DNA from: Bin55 sp965205545
Lineage (GTDB): Bacteria; Pseudomonadota; Gammaproteobacteria; Pseudomonadales; Azotimanducaceae
Assembly: GCA_965205545.1 (NCBI GenBank)
Contig: OZ242170.1
Span: forward strand, 1,178,001-1,242,000
Length of the DNA stretch: 64,000 nucleotides
Reading direction: 5' to 3'
Below, piece by piece: positions 17,403-25,535 of this stretch. The notes beneath the pieces are model-generated. The model had not been told where the DNA came from. It saw nothing but the letters and a program-made list of their open reading frames with translations, and ran no database searches. The first letter of the stretch is position 1; each line of letters opens with the position of its first letter. The translations under genes and the position numbers were made by a program.

Positions 17403-18281
17403 ATGATGCGCCGAAACTCCCTTAAGTTGTTGATAGCAAAAAACTATCTTGTCTTGACTATAGCAACAACTTGCGTGCTTGCATTGGGGTTTACCCAAGC
17501 TGCAAATGCTGTCGAGGTTGAAGAGGATGTCATCTATGGAAAGAAGGATGGAATGGCGCTCATCTACCACGTGCTAACGCCTGAAGAGCAAAATGGGGCT
17601 GCGGTCTTGCTAATGCTTAGTGGGGGCTGGTATTCGTACCTGATCGACGGGGAAGTCTTGGCCACCTTTACTGATTTTCTCACGGACGAAGGGTTCACGC
17701 TCATCGCAGTAAATCATGGAAGTTCTCCGCGCTATCAGGTTCCCGATGCAGTTCGCGATGTGCGTCGCGCTGTTCGACACATACGAGCAAATGCAGACCG
17801 CTTTGGGATAGATCCAGACAGAATTGGTGTATATGGCGCAAGTGCAGGAGGGCATTTGTCGCTAATGCTGGGATTGGCAAGCGATGAGGGCGACGCCGAA
17901 GCTGAAGACCCAATCAATCAGGTGTCGAACCGAGTCCATGCAGTAGTTGCCTACTTTCCTCCTGTCGATCTAAAGGACTGGGTGAATTCTGAATCCGAAT
18001 ATCCTGCGTTGCGCTTCGATGCGGAGTTGGCGCCAGCCAATTCACCAATTGAATTTGTAACCGAAGATGACCCACCCATACTCCTTATTCACGGAGATCA
18101 AGACGAAGTGGTGCCAGTGAACCATAGTCAGCGTATGCATGCGGCATTGGAAGAAGCAGGGGTTACCACCGAGTACATCGAGATCGAGGGTGCAGGGCAT
18201 TCTTTTGGTGCACCGGAACACTCCGAACGAGTGGAAAAAGCAACTCTCGACTTCTTCAAGAAGCACTTGGGCGCAGAATAG
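17403..18281 (+). CDS. Secreted alpha/beta hydrolase (esterase/lipase-like)
   Basis: A signal peptide is evident (hydrophobic core about 15-30, possible cleavage after ANA at 34-36), so the enzyme is probably periplasmic or secreted. The catalytic triad is legible: nucleophile Ser147 in GASAGG, Asp234 in HGDQDEVVP and His266 in GAGHSF. LSGGWYSY near 72-79 supplies the oxyanion-hole glycines in the position of HGGG. This arrangement matches small carbohydrate esterases and BD-FAE-like lipases of the alpha/beta hydrolase fold, but the substrate is not readable. It converges on the GPP34-P450 gene, 16 bases away. Confidence 0.82.
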   Translation: MMRRNSLKLLIAKNYLVLTIATTCVLALGFTQAANAVEVEEDVIYGKKDGMALIYHVLTPEEQNGAAVLLMLSGGWYSYLIDGEVLATFTDFLTDEGFTLIAVNHGSSPRYQVPDAVRDVRRAVRHIRANADRFGIDPDRIGVYGASAGGHLSLMLGLASDEGDAEAEDPINQVSNRVHAVVAYFPPVDLKDWVNSESEYPALRFDAELAPANSPIEFVTEDDPPILLIHGDQDEVVPVNHSQRMHAALEEAGVTTEYIEIEGAGHSFGAPEHSERVEKATLDFFKKHLGAE

Positions 18282-18297
18282 CGCTTAGTTTGAACCT

Positions 18298-20304
18298 CTA
18301 GTCTTCGAGCTCGAGTACCGCTTCCTTAGCGACTTGGGGAATGGCCATTGATTGGCGCGGTTCGAAATGAACACGGAAGCCGTCGTCTGGATGCAGAGTC
18401 GGTATAGGTCTCATCCGCAATGTGTATTTTGGATTGCTCAGACGAATGTCAAAGTAATGGATCAACGTCGCGATATTCGTCATAACCAAGAGTTCCGCGA
18501 AATCTGCCCCAAGACATCGATGAGCTCCTAGCCCAAACGGCGCATATGCGCCGAGCTGTCGGTGCTCCTCCCGTTCAGGAAGATACCTGTCTATATCAAA
18601 TTCCTTGGGATTGGGAAAGTATTCCTCCAAGTAGTGTGGAACCGACACGGCGACCATGACCTGCTCACCGGCTGGAATCCGGTACCCCTCAAAATCGAAT
18701 GAGTTCGACACCGTGCGGATTATCGAAGGAACAACGGGAAACAATCTCATTGTTTCCATCATCGAACGGCGAATTACATCGAAAGTCTCAAGCGCACGTT
18801 CGCCTGTCATCGGTCCCTCAAAAAACTCAGCTGCTTCCTTTCGCATTTCCTCAAGCAGATCTGGTTGCGTTAGTGTCGTGTAGAGCAGAAACGATGACGC
18901 TGTCGCCGCAGTTTCCAGGCCGGCAAAGAAGGGGCCTAGGGACGTAATTACCAAATCGGTTTCCGGAACCAAAGTCGGGTCTTGGCGGTGCAATTCCAAA
19001 ATCGTGTCAATCAAGTCTGGTTCCTGCCTTTGGCGCAGGTGTGGATCATGTGCGTCGAGCACATTGTTTGCAAACTCAATCAAGCGCTTCTGCGCGCGCT
19101 TCACACGAGGCATAGGCAGCTCCATGCTCGGACGAGCTTTGGTAACTCGTAACAAGAGCATCGTTTCCAAGAAAAATATGAGATCGTCCACGCAATCGGC
19201 AGGAGAGACCCCCGTCGTTAGGACTCCGATTTGCTCGGAAACTAATCGCTGCATCGTGTAGTGGACTCGTTTGGGTCGTTCGTCGTTCAGCAAGCCAATT
19301 TCCCTTCGGGCTATAGAGACGACTCTGTCGATGTGATTGGTTACTACTCGTTGCGAGAACGCATCACGCATTCCACGTCGCAACTTAAAGTGCTCTTCGC
19401 CATCAGCGCTGACCATAGATGTCGACGCACCAAGTTCGCTGTCAAAGTCCTGCCAAGTTTCCTTAGATCGCAGATACTCACGCCCTTGCCGGTGTACAAA
19501 ATTGTTAGCGTTTGCTCCCGCCAACACCGTGTACTCCCTATTGAGTATCTTGACTCGGTACACTGGACCCAATTTGAGATATTGGTCCGTCAGGAACTGA
19601 CCAACGTTACCCGCCATCTCAATCGCGTTACCGATAACCGGCAATCCTCGAGCCGTAGGGGTGTGTGACTTCGACTCGATGCCATGTTCGATGGTCTCGT
19701 GCAAGACTTGCAATGCCCTATTGGTGCTGCAAACCCGATTGCATTGTGCTTCGATATCGACAAATTCATCGCGTGACATAAGCGCATCAAACGCGTTACA
19801 CGCGTGAGCAACAGCCACGATGGCAACATCGCGCTTCGAGGGAACAACCCCACTTAGTAAGGCTTCCATCGCTCGAACCTTGACTTCGAAGTTCTCGCCT
19901 TCGGCTAGTATTGGATACTTGTGTGTATCGCGCACCCATCGTGAGCGTCTGTGCAGGCCATCCTCGTCAACCACCAAAATTCCACTCGACACAAGTCTGC
20001 GTAGAGCTAACTCTCGGATAACCTCAGCTCGCAACGCAGTGTGCTTGAGCCAATACAGCAAGTCTCTAGATTTCTTGCTGTTCCCTATGTCGGAGAGGGT
20101 CGGATCGAGCAATAACTCGCCGGTTGGGGTTTCGTCGATTACTTCCAGTTTTGACCTGCCAACTTCGATACGTTCAAGGAAGTGGAGATCGGCAAGAACG
20201 CCTCCTGCCGTCAGCCAATCGAGCCGCATCGGCTCAATGTGGACAAACGATCCTTCCTGATCGTCAATCAACAACAAAATCAGTTCTTCAGTAACAGTTA
20301 GCAT
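18298..20304 (-). CDS. Fusion of a GOLPH3/GPP34-like domain to a cytochrome P450
   Basis: I use the ATG at 20304 (MLTVTEELILLLID), which follows a purine-rich GAGAGGAG; a GTG at 20319 would add five residues. Residues 1 to about 205 match bacterial GPP34 proteins: EELILLLIDD, RLDWLTAGGVLADL, ETPTGELLLD, SKKSRDLLYW and RRLVSSGIL in family order. GPP34/GOLPH3 proteins bind acidic membranes, in eukaryotes through phosphatidylinositol-4-phosphate. Residues about 212 to 655 are a complete cytochrome P450: proline-rich start PTARGLPVIGN, I-helix FFAGLETAAT (459-468), E-x-x-R at 517-520 and the heme loop FGLGAHRCLG with Cys597. There is no transmembrane helix, so the GPP34 part may serve as the membrane anchor. 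Ferredoxin or reductase partners are not next to it. The substrate is unknown. Confidence 0.88.
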   Translation of the reverse strand: MLTVTEELILLLIDDQEGSFVHIEPMRLDWLTAGGVLADLHFLERIEVGRSKLEVIDETPTGELLLDPTLSDIGNSKKSRDLLYWLKHTALRAEVIRELALRRLVSSGILVVDEDGLHRRSRWVRDTHKYPILAEGENFEVKVRAMEALLSGVVPSKRDVAIVAVAHACNAFDALMSRDEFVDIEAQCNRVCSTNRALQVLHETIEHGIESKSHTPTARGLPVIGNAIEMAGNVGQFLTDQYLKLGPVYRVKILNREYTVLAGANANNFVHRQGREYLRSKETWQDFDSELGASTSMVSADGEEHFKLRRGMRDAFSQRVVTNHIDRVVSIARREIGLLNDERPKRVHYTMQRLVSEQIGVLTTGVSPADCVDDLIFFLETMLLLRVTKARPSMELPMPRVKRAQKRLIEFANNVLDAHDPHLRQRQEPDLIDTILELHRQDPTLVPETDLVITSLGPFFAGLETAATASSFLLYTTLTQPDLLEEMRKEAAEFFEGPMTGERALETFDVIRRSMMETMRLFPVVPSIIRTVSNSFDFEGYRIPAGEQVMVAVSVPHYLEEYFPNPKEFDIDRYLPEREEHRQLGAYAPFGLGAHRCLGADFAELLVMTNIATLIHYFDIRLSNPKYTLRMRPIPTLHPDDGFRVHFEPRQSMAIPQVAKEAVLELED

Positions 20305-20448
20305 TCTCCTCTCTACCACAACTTGATCTAGTGTGTCGTGTTTAGCCTCGTGGGACTTTAGACAAAATCATAAAAGGAAAGTTAGCAATTGCAACATCTG
20401 TTTGCTCTATTGCGTCAGTAGATACGCCGGTTACATTGCTATATCTCA

Positions 20449-20477
20449 TTGACGACCGATAGTGCGTTGACTAATAT
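20449..20477 (+). promoter_or_regulatory. Sigma-70-type promoter for argDF
   Basis: TTGACG at 20449-20454 and TAATAT at 20472-20477 are separated by 17 bases, close to the sigma-70 ideal. Transcription would begin near 20484, about 70 bases before the argD start, just ahead of a hairpin. No ArgR operator (TNTGAATWWWWATTCANW-like) is obvious here. Confidence 0.6.
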
Positions 20478-20488
20478 TTTGGTTCAGA

Positions 20489-20509
20489 CAGCCCAACGGC
20501 TGCTTTTTT
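20489..20509 (+). terminator. Terminator-like hairpin in the argD leader
   Basis: The arms CAGCC (20489-20493) and GGCTG (20498-20502) enclose a CAAC loop and are followed by CTTTTTT. This is the shape of an intrinsic terminator. It lies only a few bases after the predicted argD start of transcription, so it would be either a terminator for something reading in from upstream or a 5' stem-loop on the argD mRNA. Confidence 0.45.
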
Positions 20510-20553
20510 GTTTGTGCATAACCATATGCCCATGGAATTGAAGGATTGAACGC

Positions 20554-21717
20554 ATGACTTCCGTTATGCCCACCTACAACCGTTTTCCGGTTAGTTTTGT
20601 CAAGGGAGCGGGTTCCTACCTGGAGGACGAGGGTGGGAAACGGTACCTCGATGGTCTTTCAGGCATTGCTGTCTGTGCACTGGGCCACGCCAATCCCCTA
20701 GTGGCCAAGGCAATTTCCGACCAAGCGGCAACCCTACTCCACACATCGAACTTGTACGAAATACCGCTGCAAACCAAGTTGGCCGAACGTCTGTGCGCCC
20801 TTTCAGGAATGGATAACGTGTTCTTTTGCAATTCTGGAGCGGAGTCCAACGAGGCTGCACTAAAGCTAGCCCGGAAGCTCGGAAACGAACGAGACATTGA
20901 TACCCCTGTTGTAATCACCATGGAGGGGAGTTTCCACGGCCGGACTTTGGCTACCCTGACAGCCACCGGCAACCCAAAGGTGCAAGCTGGGTTTGCACCA
21001 TTGCTTAGTGGCTTCATCCAAGTCCCCTACAACGACATCGAAGCCATCAACTCGCTAGCGGAATCGAATGATTCGATCGTCGCAATGCTAGTCGAGCCAA
21101 TTCTCGGCGAAGGGGGAGTGCGAATACCTGACGACAACTACCTGCCGCACCTCCGACAAGTATGCGACCGCAAAGGATGGCTCCTAATGCTGGATGAAGT
21201 CCAAACAGGAAATGGGAGAACTGGCAAGTACTTTGCCTTTCAGCATTCAAGCATAGTTCCTGATGTAGTGACCACCGCCAAGGGTTTAGCAAACGGAGTG
21301 CCGATCGGTGCGTGCCTAGCTCGAGGCGATGCCGCTGAGATTCTCGTAGCAGGGACACACGCCACGACATTTGGGGGCAACCCATTGGCTTGCGCTGCGG
21401 CATTAGCAACGATCGAGCAGCTCACCGATGGCGTGATAGATCATGCGGCAGCACTTGGGGAAGCGATGGTTCAGGGATTACGAAAAGCCCTTCGAGGCTG
21501 CAACTTGGTCAAGGACATTCGTGGAAGAGGAATGATGGTTGCCGTTGAACTGCACGAACCTTGCATCGACGTTGTTGGACGAGCATTAGATCGCGGCGTA
21601 TTGCTCAACGTAACAGCTGACTCGGTCATTCGCTTGCTGCCGCCGCTGAATTTGTCACCCCCGGATGCGGAAAGGCTTGTCAACATAGTCGCGGATCTCG
21701 TCCTGGAACGCACATGA
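20554..21717 (+). CDS. argD: Acetylornithine aminotransferase
   Basis: ArgD transfers an amino group from glutamate to N-acetylglutamate semialdehyde in arginine synthesis, and many homologues also act in lysine synthesis. The 387 residues show class-III aminotransferase features: FFCNSGAESNEAALKLAR at 90-107, FHGRT near 127-131, LMLDEVQTGNGRTGK at 211-225, and the pyridoxal-phosphate lysine at 243 in TTAKGLANGVP. The TFGGNPLAC segment follows. The assignment as ArgD rather than another class-III enzyme rests on these motifs and on the overlap with argF (stop and start share ATGA), a clear operon. Confidence 0.93.
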   Translation: MTSVMPTYNRFPVSFVKGAGSYLEDEGGKRYLDGLSGIAVCALGHANPLVAKAISDQAATLLHTSNLYEIPLQTKLAERLCALSGMDNVFFCNSGAESNEAALKLARKLGNERDIDTPVVITMEGSFHGRTLATLTATGNPKVQAGFAPLLSGFIQVPYNDIEAINSLAESNDSIVAMLVEPILGEGGVRIPDDNYLPHLRQVCDRKGWLLMLDEVQTGNGRTGKYFAFQHSSIVPDVVTTAKGLANGVPIGACLARGDAAEILVAGTHATTFGGNPLACAAALATIEQLTDGVIDHAAALGEAMVQGLRKALRGCNLVKDIRGRGMMVAVELHEPCIDVVGRALDRGVLLNVTADSVIRLLPPLNLSPPDAERLVNIVADLVLERT

Positions 21718-22616
21718 AACCGAGACACTTGCTTAGTCTCTTTGACTTTAGTGCGGTAGAACTGCATTCGATTGTCTCTCGTGGCATTGAACTCAAAGAG
21801 TTTCAGCACACCGGGAAAAGCCACAAAACCTGTGCGGATCGTGTGCTTGGGATGATTTTTGAATTGAGATCTACACGAACAAGAGTGGCGTTTGAAGCGG
21901 GGATGTATCAATTGGGTGGATCATCAATCTTTCTCAACGCGGACGATACGCAGCTCGGACGTGGCGAACCCATCGAGGATACGGCCCGCGTGCTTTCTCA
22001 AATGCTCGATATTGTCATGATCCGAGCCAGCAAGCACGAGACGATTGCGAAGTTTGCGGAAGCAGCAACAATTCCTGTAATCAATGGCATGAGCGATTTG
22101 CTTCATCCGTGTCAATTGCTTGCCGACATTCAGACCTTCGTTGAATATCGGGGACCGATCAAAGGTAGAACAGTTGCGTTCGTTGGCGACGGCTACAACA
22201 TGTGCAATAGCTACATCGAAGCCGCTGCCCAATTCGATTTCCAGCTAAGGGTGGCGACTCCTACGAGCCATGCTCCCACGTATTTGCCAGCGAAGTCTCA
22301 GACCCACGTCGTTTTGCTCGAGGATCCAGCTGCTGCCGTAGACAATGCTGATCTCGTAGTCACCGATGTTTGGTCCTCTATGGGTCATGAACAGGATTTG
22401 GAGCGAAAGAAATCGTTCGATGGCTTCCAGATCAATTCCGGCGTATTGGACAACGCAAAACCGGATTGTCTGTTTCTGCATTGCTTGCCAGCACACCGTG
22501 GCGAAGAAGTGGACGACTATGTGCTTGACGATCCTCGCTCCGCGGTCTGGCAAGAAGCCGGAAATCGACTTCACTCACAGAAGGCTCTGATCGAACACTT
22601 ACTACGTGTAGACTGA
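21714..22616 (+). CDS. argF: Ornithine carbamoyltransferase
   Basis: ArgF joins carbamoyl phosphate and ornithine to citrulline. At 300 residues the length is normal. The carbamoyl-phosphate loop STRTR is at 53-57, HPCQ at 131-134, the ornithine loop D218...SMG at 222-224 and HCLPAHRG at 256-263. The usual K just before the STRTR loop (FEKxSTRTR) reads FELRSTRTR here. Compared with a carbamoyltransferase for acetylornithine, the canonical DxxxSMG and HCLP motifs favour ornithine. It overlaps argD by four bases. Its 3' 386 bases are repeated, degenerate, 2910 bases downstream. Confidence 0.94.
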   Translation: MKPRHLLSLFDFSAVELHSIVSRGIELKEFQHTGKSHKTCADRVLGMIFELRSTRTRVAFEAGMYQLGGSSIFLNADDTQLGRGEPIEDTARVLSQMLDIVMIRASKHETIAKFAEAATIPVINGMSDLLHPCQLLADIQTFVEYRGPIKGRTVAFVGDGYNMCNSYIEAAAQFDFQLRVATPTSHAPTYLPAKSQTHVVLLEDPAAAVDNADLVVTDVWSSMGHEQDLERKKSFDGFQINSGVLDNAKPDCLFLHCLPAHRGEEVDDYVLDDPRSAVWQEAGNRLHSQKALIEHLLRVD

Positions 22617-24966
22617 TCTTGTCGCCTAGTCCGACTCCATGTGTCGAATTCTCTGAAACAGAAATCTTGCCAGTTCTTCATGGCCGCCAGCACCTGCCCA
22701 CCCCGCCGCATTGCCATTGAATTGCGAATCGCGCAAAGTCGGATCAGCTCCGGCTTCGAGTAGCAACTCAACCAAGCCACGATCGCCATTTATCGCTGCG
22801 TTGTGGATCGCGCGCACATTTCTCCTTGCGGTAACGTTGGGATCTATTCCAGCGTGCAGCAACGCACCAACCAGTTCCGATTCACCAAGATTCCCGGCCT
22901 CGAGAAACGCCTCAATCGAAGAATCCGCTTTCATGTCGCATGCAAAAAGAAACTCGTCCAGAGTTCCCTCAATGCGACGACCATGCATCTCAATGAGCAT
23001 TTGCCACCCTGGGCTAACTTCGGCTCCACCTACAACTAGTTTGTGGGCCATAGCCAATGTCAGACCTATCTCGCGAGGATGACCTGACGAAGTCAACAAT
23101 CCAACCGTGTTGTTGCCCGGACCGCCACGATACGTGTAGTTCCAAGCCTTTGCATCACATCCCAATTCATCTAAAAGGTAATCCAACACTTCCAAGACGT
23201 TGTTGGGTGTGACTTGGCGTTCCGCTTCGAATCCGTTGACTCCAATGTAGTTGAGGAGAGTACTGTGATGAGGCCGGGGAGATCGGGCATGCGAGAACTT
23301 CGGAAATTGCTTGCAAATGGATCGCAGCTCTTTTAGGTCGCCACCTGGAATGGCGGTTGCGGCTTCTTCAAAAGCGTCTTTTTCGCGAAGCGATAGACGC
23401 AGGTCCAGAATGTCCATCGACGTATCTCCCAGCGAATCCATTAAGTCGTTGTCGCAATGCAGCTCCGCCATGGCGCAGTCGATAGGTAGTTTCCCTTCGA
23501 AGTTCGGCACATCAATTGCCGCCCCCGCCTCGACAAGCGTCTTGCACAGTTCGCTATTGCCACATGATGCCGCCAAGTGCAGTGCGGAATTGCCGTCGTA
23601 GTCGACTGCGCTCGGGTTCATTCCTCCTTTCAACATCAGAGCCACAGCAAGCAAATCACCATCCCGTACTCCCTTACAAAGCCACAGGTGGTCCTCGAAA
23701 AGCCATTCTGTGGGTGGCGGCAGTGTCCGTGACAACTCGGTCGCTAAGCCGGAGTCGTGTGCGAAACACGCCCCAATCCAACGATCCAGAACGCGGCTCT
23801 CATAGGAGTCCTCCCCAATTTCCTCTAGGAACTGAATGCATTGTGTGCGGTTCAGAGCGATCGCTGCGGAAAGCGGCGTCATCTCTCCATGGTTGCGCTG
23901 ATCTAGGTTCGACTTGGCTTCGACCAATTTCTTAACGACAGCAATTGGACTACCTACAACAATCGCTTCATGCAAGCTGTTGCCACCGTAGCTCCTTGCG
24001 GTCTTGTCCCAATTCGGGTCCGCTCCGGCATCGAGCAGCTGGTCGACAATCTCGTAGTGCTCCAAATCGATCGAGTGTGGCAGTGCATGGCACAGGTGAA
24101 ACATTGGCGGGTTCGCGTCGAGCAGATGTTCCACGCTTTCCACGTCATTCTGCTCTATCGCATACCACAACGCGCTGCCCTCGTAGCGAGAGGGACCATC
24201 GTGAATGTCCGCACCTGCATTCAATAGCAATTTGACCAGTTTCTCGTCGCGTCGAAAGCCGGCTGCGCCGCCAAGTGCGGTTAGGAACCCGTGTATCGAA
24301 CCGCTCTCGTGGAGACCAACGTTTGGATCAGCGTTTGCTTCGAGGAGTTGCCGAACTAGCGTTCTAACATGTGCCCCGCCCCGGGTGTCAATGCAAACCT
24401 GAGAACAGCACGCATAAGTGATTGGATGCCAACCCATTGGATCCAACCGTATGTTCACGTTGACGCTTGCAAGCCAATCCAACGGATGAGTCGTTCCTAG
24501 CGACAATGCTACGGCAGGTGACTCAATCAACAATCGTTCGTCCAATCCCACGAGCTGAGCCACTCTGAGTTCGTTGCCTACAAATGCTGCAGCAATTGTT
24601 GCGCGTTCCATGGCACCTAACGAATGGGCTGGAATAGCCAAAAGACCATCCAAGTGCTCGTAGGAATCAAAGCCGTAATCGCAGGAAGCTAGGTCCTTGA
24701 GTGTGTCGTCGCTATAGGGCGGAGTAGCTTGAAGACCGCGCCGCCGAAGTCTCCAGCTAAGAATTCTGTCGCTCTCGGAAGCGCATTTTCGGTACGCTTG
24801 AATTCGTGCATCAAATTCGTCAAAGCTGAACTTAGCGACCGCCTTTTCCACATGGGTAAGAGGTTTCTCAGCTGGCTCGATCTGTTGAGACATTCCGTTT
24901 CTTTGATTGCCCTACATTCGCTATCTCGAATCGATAGACAATATCTTAGGTCAATGCTGGCACTCT
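22231..24966. repeat. Tandem duplication, copy 1 (argF 3' end plus ankyrin gene)
   Basis: This stretch, from within argF to about 70 bases upstream of the first ankyrin gene, is repeated at 25141-27875. Landmarks in the two copies are 2910 bases apart throughout (argF stop region, ankyrin stop, ankyrin start), so there is no net insertion or deletion over some 2.6 kb; a one-base offset appears only in the upstream flank. About 165 bases of unrelated sequence separate the copies. Confidence 0.9.
22626..24893 (-). CDS. Ankyrin-repeat protein, copy 1
   Basis: The 755-residue protein is built largely of ankyrin repeats. Repeat units are readable at several places, for example SALWYAIEQNDVESVEHLLDA, GNSALHLAASCGNSELCKTLVEAGA and RAIHNAAINGDRGLVELLLEAGADP, each with the helix-turn-helix and G-AD-P hairpin pattern. 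There is no signal peptide or membrane helix. Ankyrin repeats mediate protein-protein contacts; no enzymatic domain is seen. It shares length and nearly all its C-terminal 95 residues with the second copy, so the two are recent paralogues under constraint. It converges on argF with nine bases between the stops. The binding partner is unknown. Confidence 0.9.
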   Translation of the reverse strand: MSQQIEPAEKPLTHVEKAVAKFSFDEFDARIQAYRKCASESDRILSWRLRRRGLQATPPYSDDTLKDLASCDYGFDSYEHLDGLLAIPAHSLGAMERATIAAAFVGNELRVAQLVGLDERLLIESPAVALSLGTTHPLDWLASVNVNIRLDPMGWHPITYACCSQVCIDTRGGAHVRTLVRQLLEANADPNVGLHESGSIHGFLTALGGAAGFRRDEKLVKLLLNAGADIHDGPSRYEGSALWYAIEQNDVESVEHLLDANPPMFHLCHALPHSIDLEHYEIVDQLLDAGADPNWDKTARSYGGNSLHEAIVVGSPIAVVKKLVEAKSNLDQRNHGEMTPLSAAIALNRTQCIQFLEEIGEDSYESRVLDRWIGACFAHDSGLATELSRTLPPPTEWLFEDHLWLCKGVRDGDLLAVALMLKGGMNPSAVDYDGNSALHLAASCGNSELCKTLVEAGAAIDVPNFEGKLPIDCAMAELHCDNDLMDSLGDTSMDILDLRLSLREKDAFEEAATAIPGGDLKELRSICKQFPKFSHARSPRPHHSTLLNYIGVNGFEAERQVTPNNVLEVLDYLLDELGCDAKAWNYTYRGGPGNNTVGLLTSSGHPREIGLTLAMAHKLVVGGAEVSPGWQMLIEMHGRRIEGTLDEFLFACDMKADSSIEAFLEAGNLGESELVGALLHAGIDPNVTARRNVRAIHNAAINGDRGLVELLLEAGADPTLRDSQFNGNAAGWAGAGGHEELARFLFQRIRHMESD

Positions 24967-25140
24967 GTTAGTGTTAGTCCCTGAGCTTGCGCAACCAAGT
25001 TCTCGCCTAGCTGTTCTCGGATCATTTGCAAGTCCCTAAACAGGAATGCGTTCCCTACACAAATGACGCGAACGCGCAAACCCGCTCGTAAATAGTGAGC
25101 TCGGAGTCAACTTGGGTTCTCTCCAAAAAAGACTTGGTCC
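24967..25140. other. Unique spacer between the duplicated units
   Basis: This roughly 170-base piece has no counterpart beside copy 2 that I can find and holds no gene or clear hairpin. It joins the upstream flank of ankyrin copy 1 to the argF remnant, so it contains or borders the duplication junction. No direct repeats marking a transposon are evident at its ends. Confidence 0.5.
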
Positions 25141-25526
25141 TATTCGACTGCAAACTGTGAATTGCCACTCCTTCGATTCATGCAGCCACATATCTACCAG
25201 CGAAGTCTCAGAAGCATGTCGTCTTGCTCGAGGATCCAGATGCTGCCGTAGGCAGTGCTGATCTCGTAGTACCCGATGTTTGATCCTCGATGGGTCATTG
25301 GCGGAATTTGGAGTGCTAACAATCGTTCGATGGCTTTTAAGACAACTCGCAATGGCTAGACAGCGCTAATCCCCATTGTCTGCTTCTGCTTTGCTTGCCA
25401 GCCCATCGTGACGAAGAAGTGAAAGCGTTTGTGCAAGGCGGTCGTCGCACTGCAGTTTGGAAAAAAGCCGGCAATCGACTTCACCTGCAGTAGGCACTAA
25501 TCGAGCGTTTGCTACTTGTAGGCTAA
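25141..25526 (+). pseudogene. argF 3' fragment, decayed duplicate
   Basis: Aligned at a constant offset of 2910 bases to argF 22231-22616, this segment matches about 76% of positions by hand count over 370 bases, including long exact stretches around CAGCGAAGTCTCAGA and GATCTCGTAGT. The frame is broken: the codons for VVTDVW become V-V-P-D-V followed by TGA, and a TAG follows further on. There is no start codon or promoter region of argF here. It is a non-coding relic left by the tandem duplication that copied the ankyrin gene. Confidence 0.9.
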
Positions 25527-25535
25527 GTTGGTCGC

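Noticed and set aside
25141..25526. The second argF segment as a functional short gene
   Set aside because: It lacks the N-terminal half and the frame is broken by stop codons.
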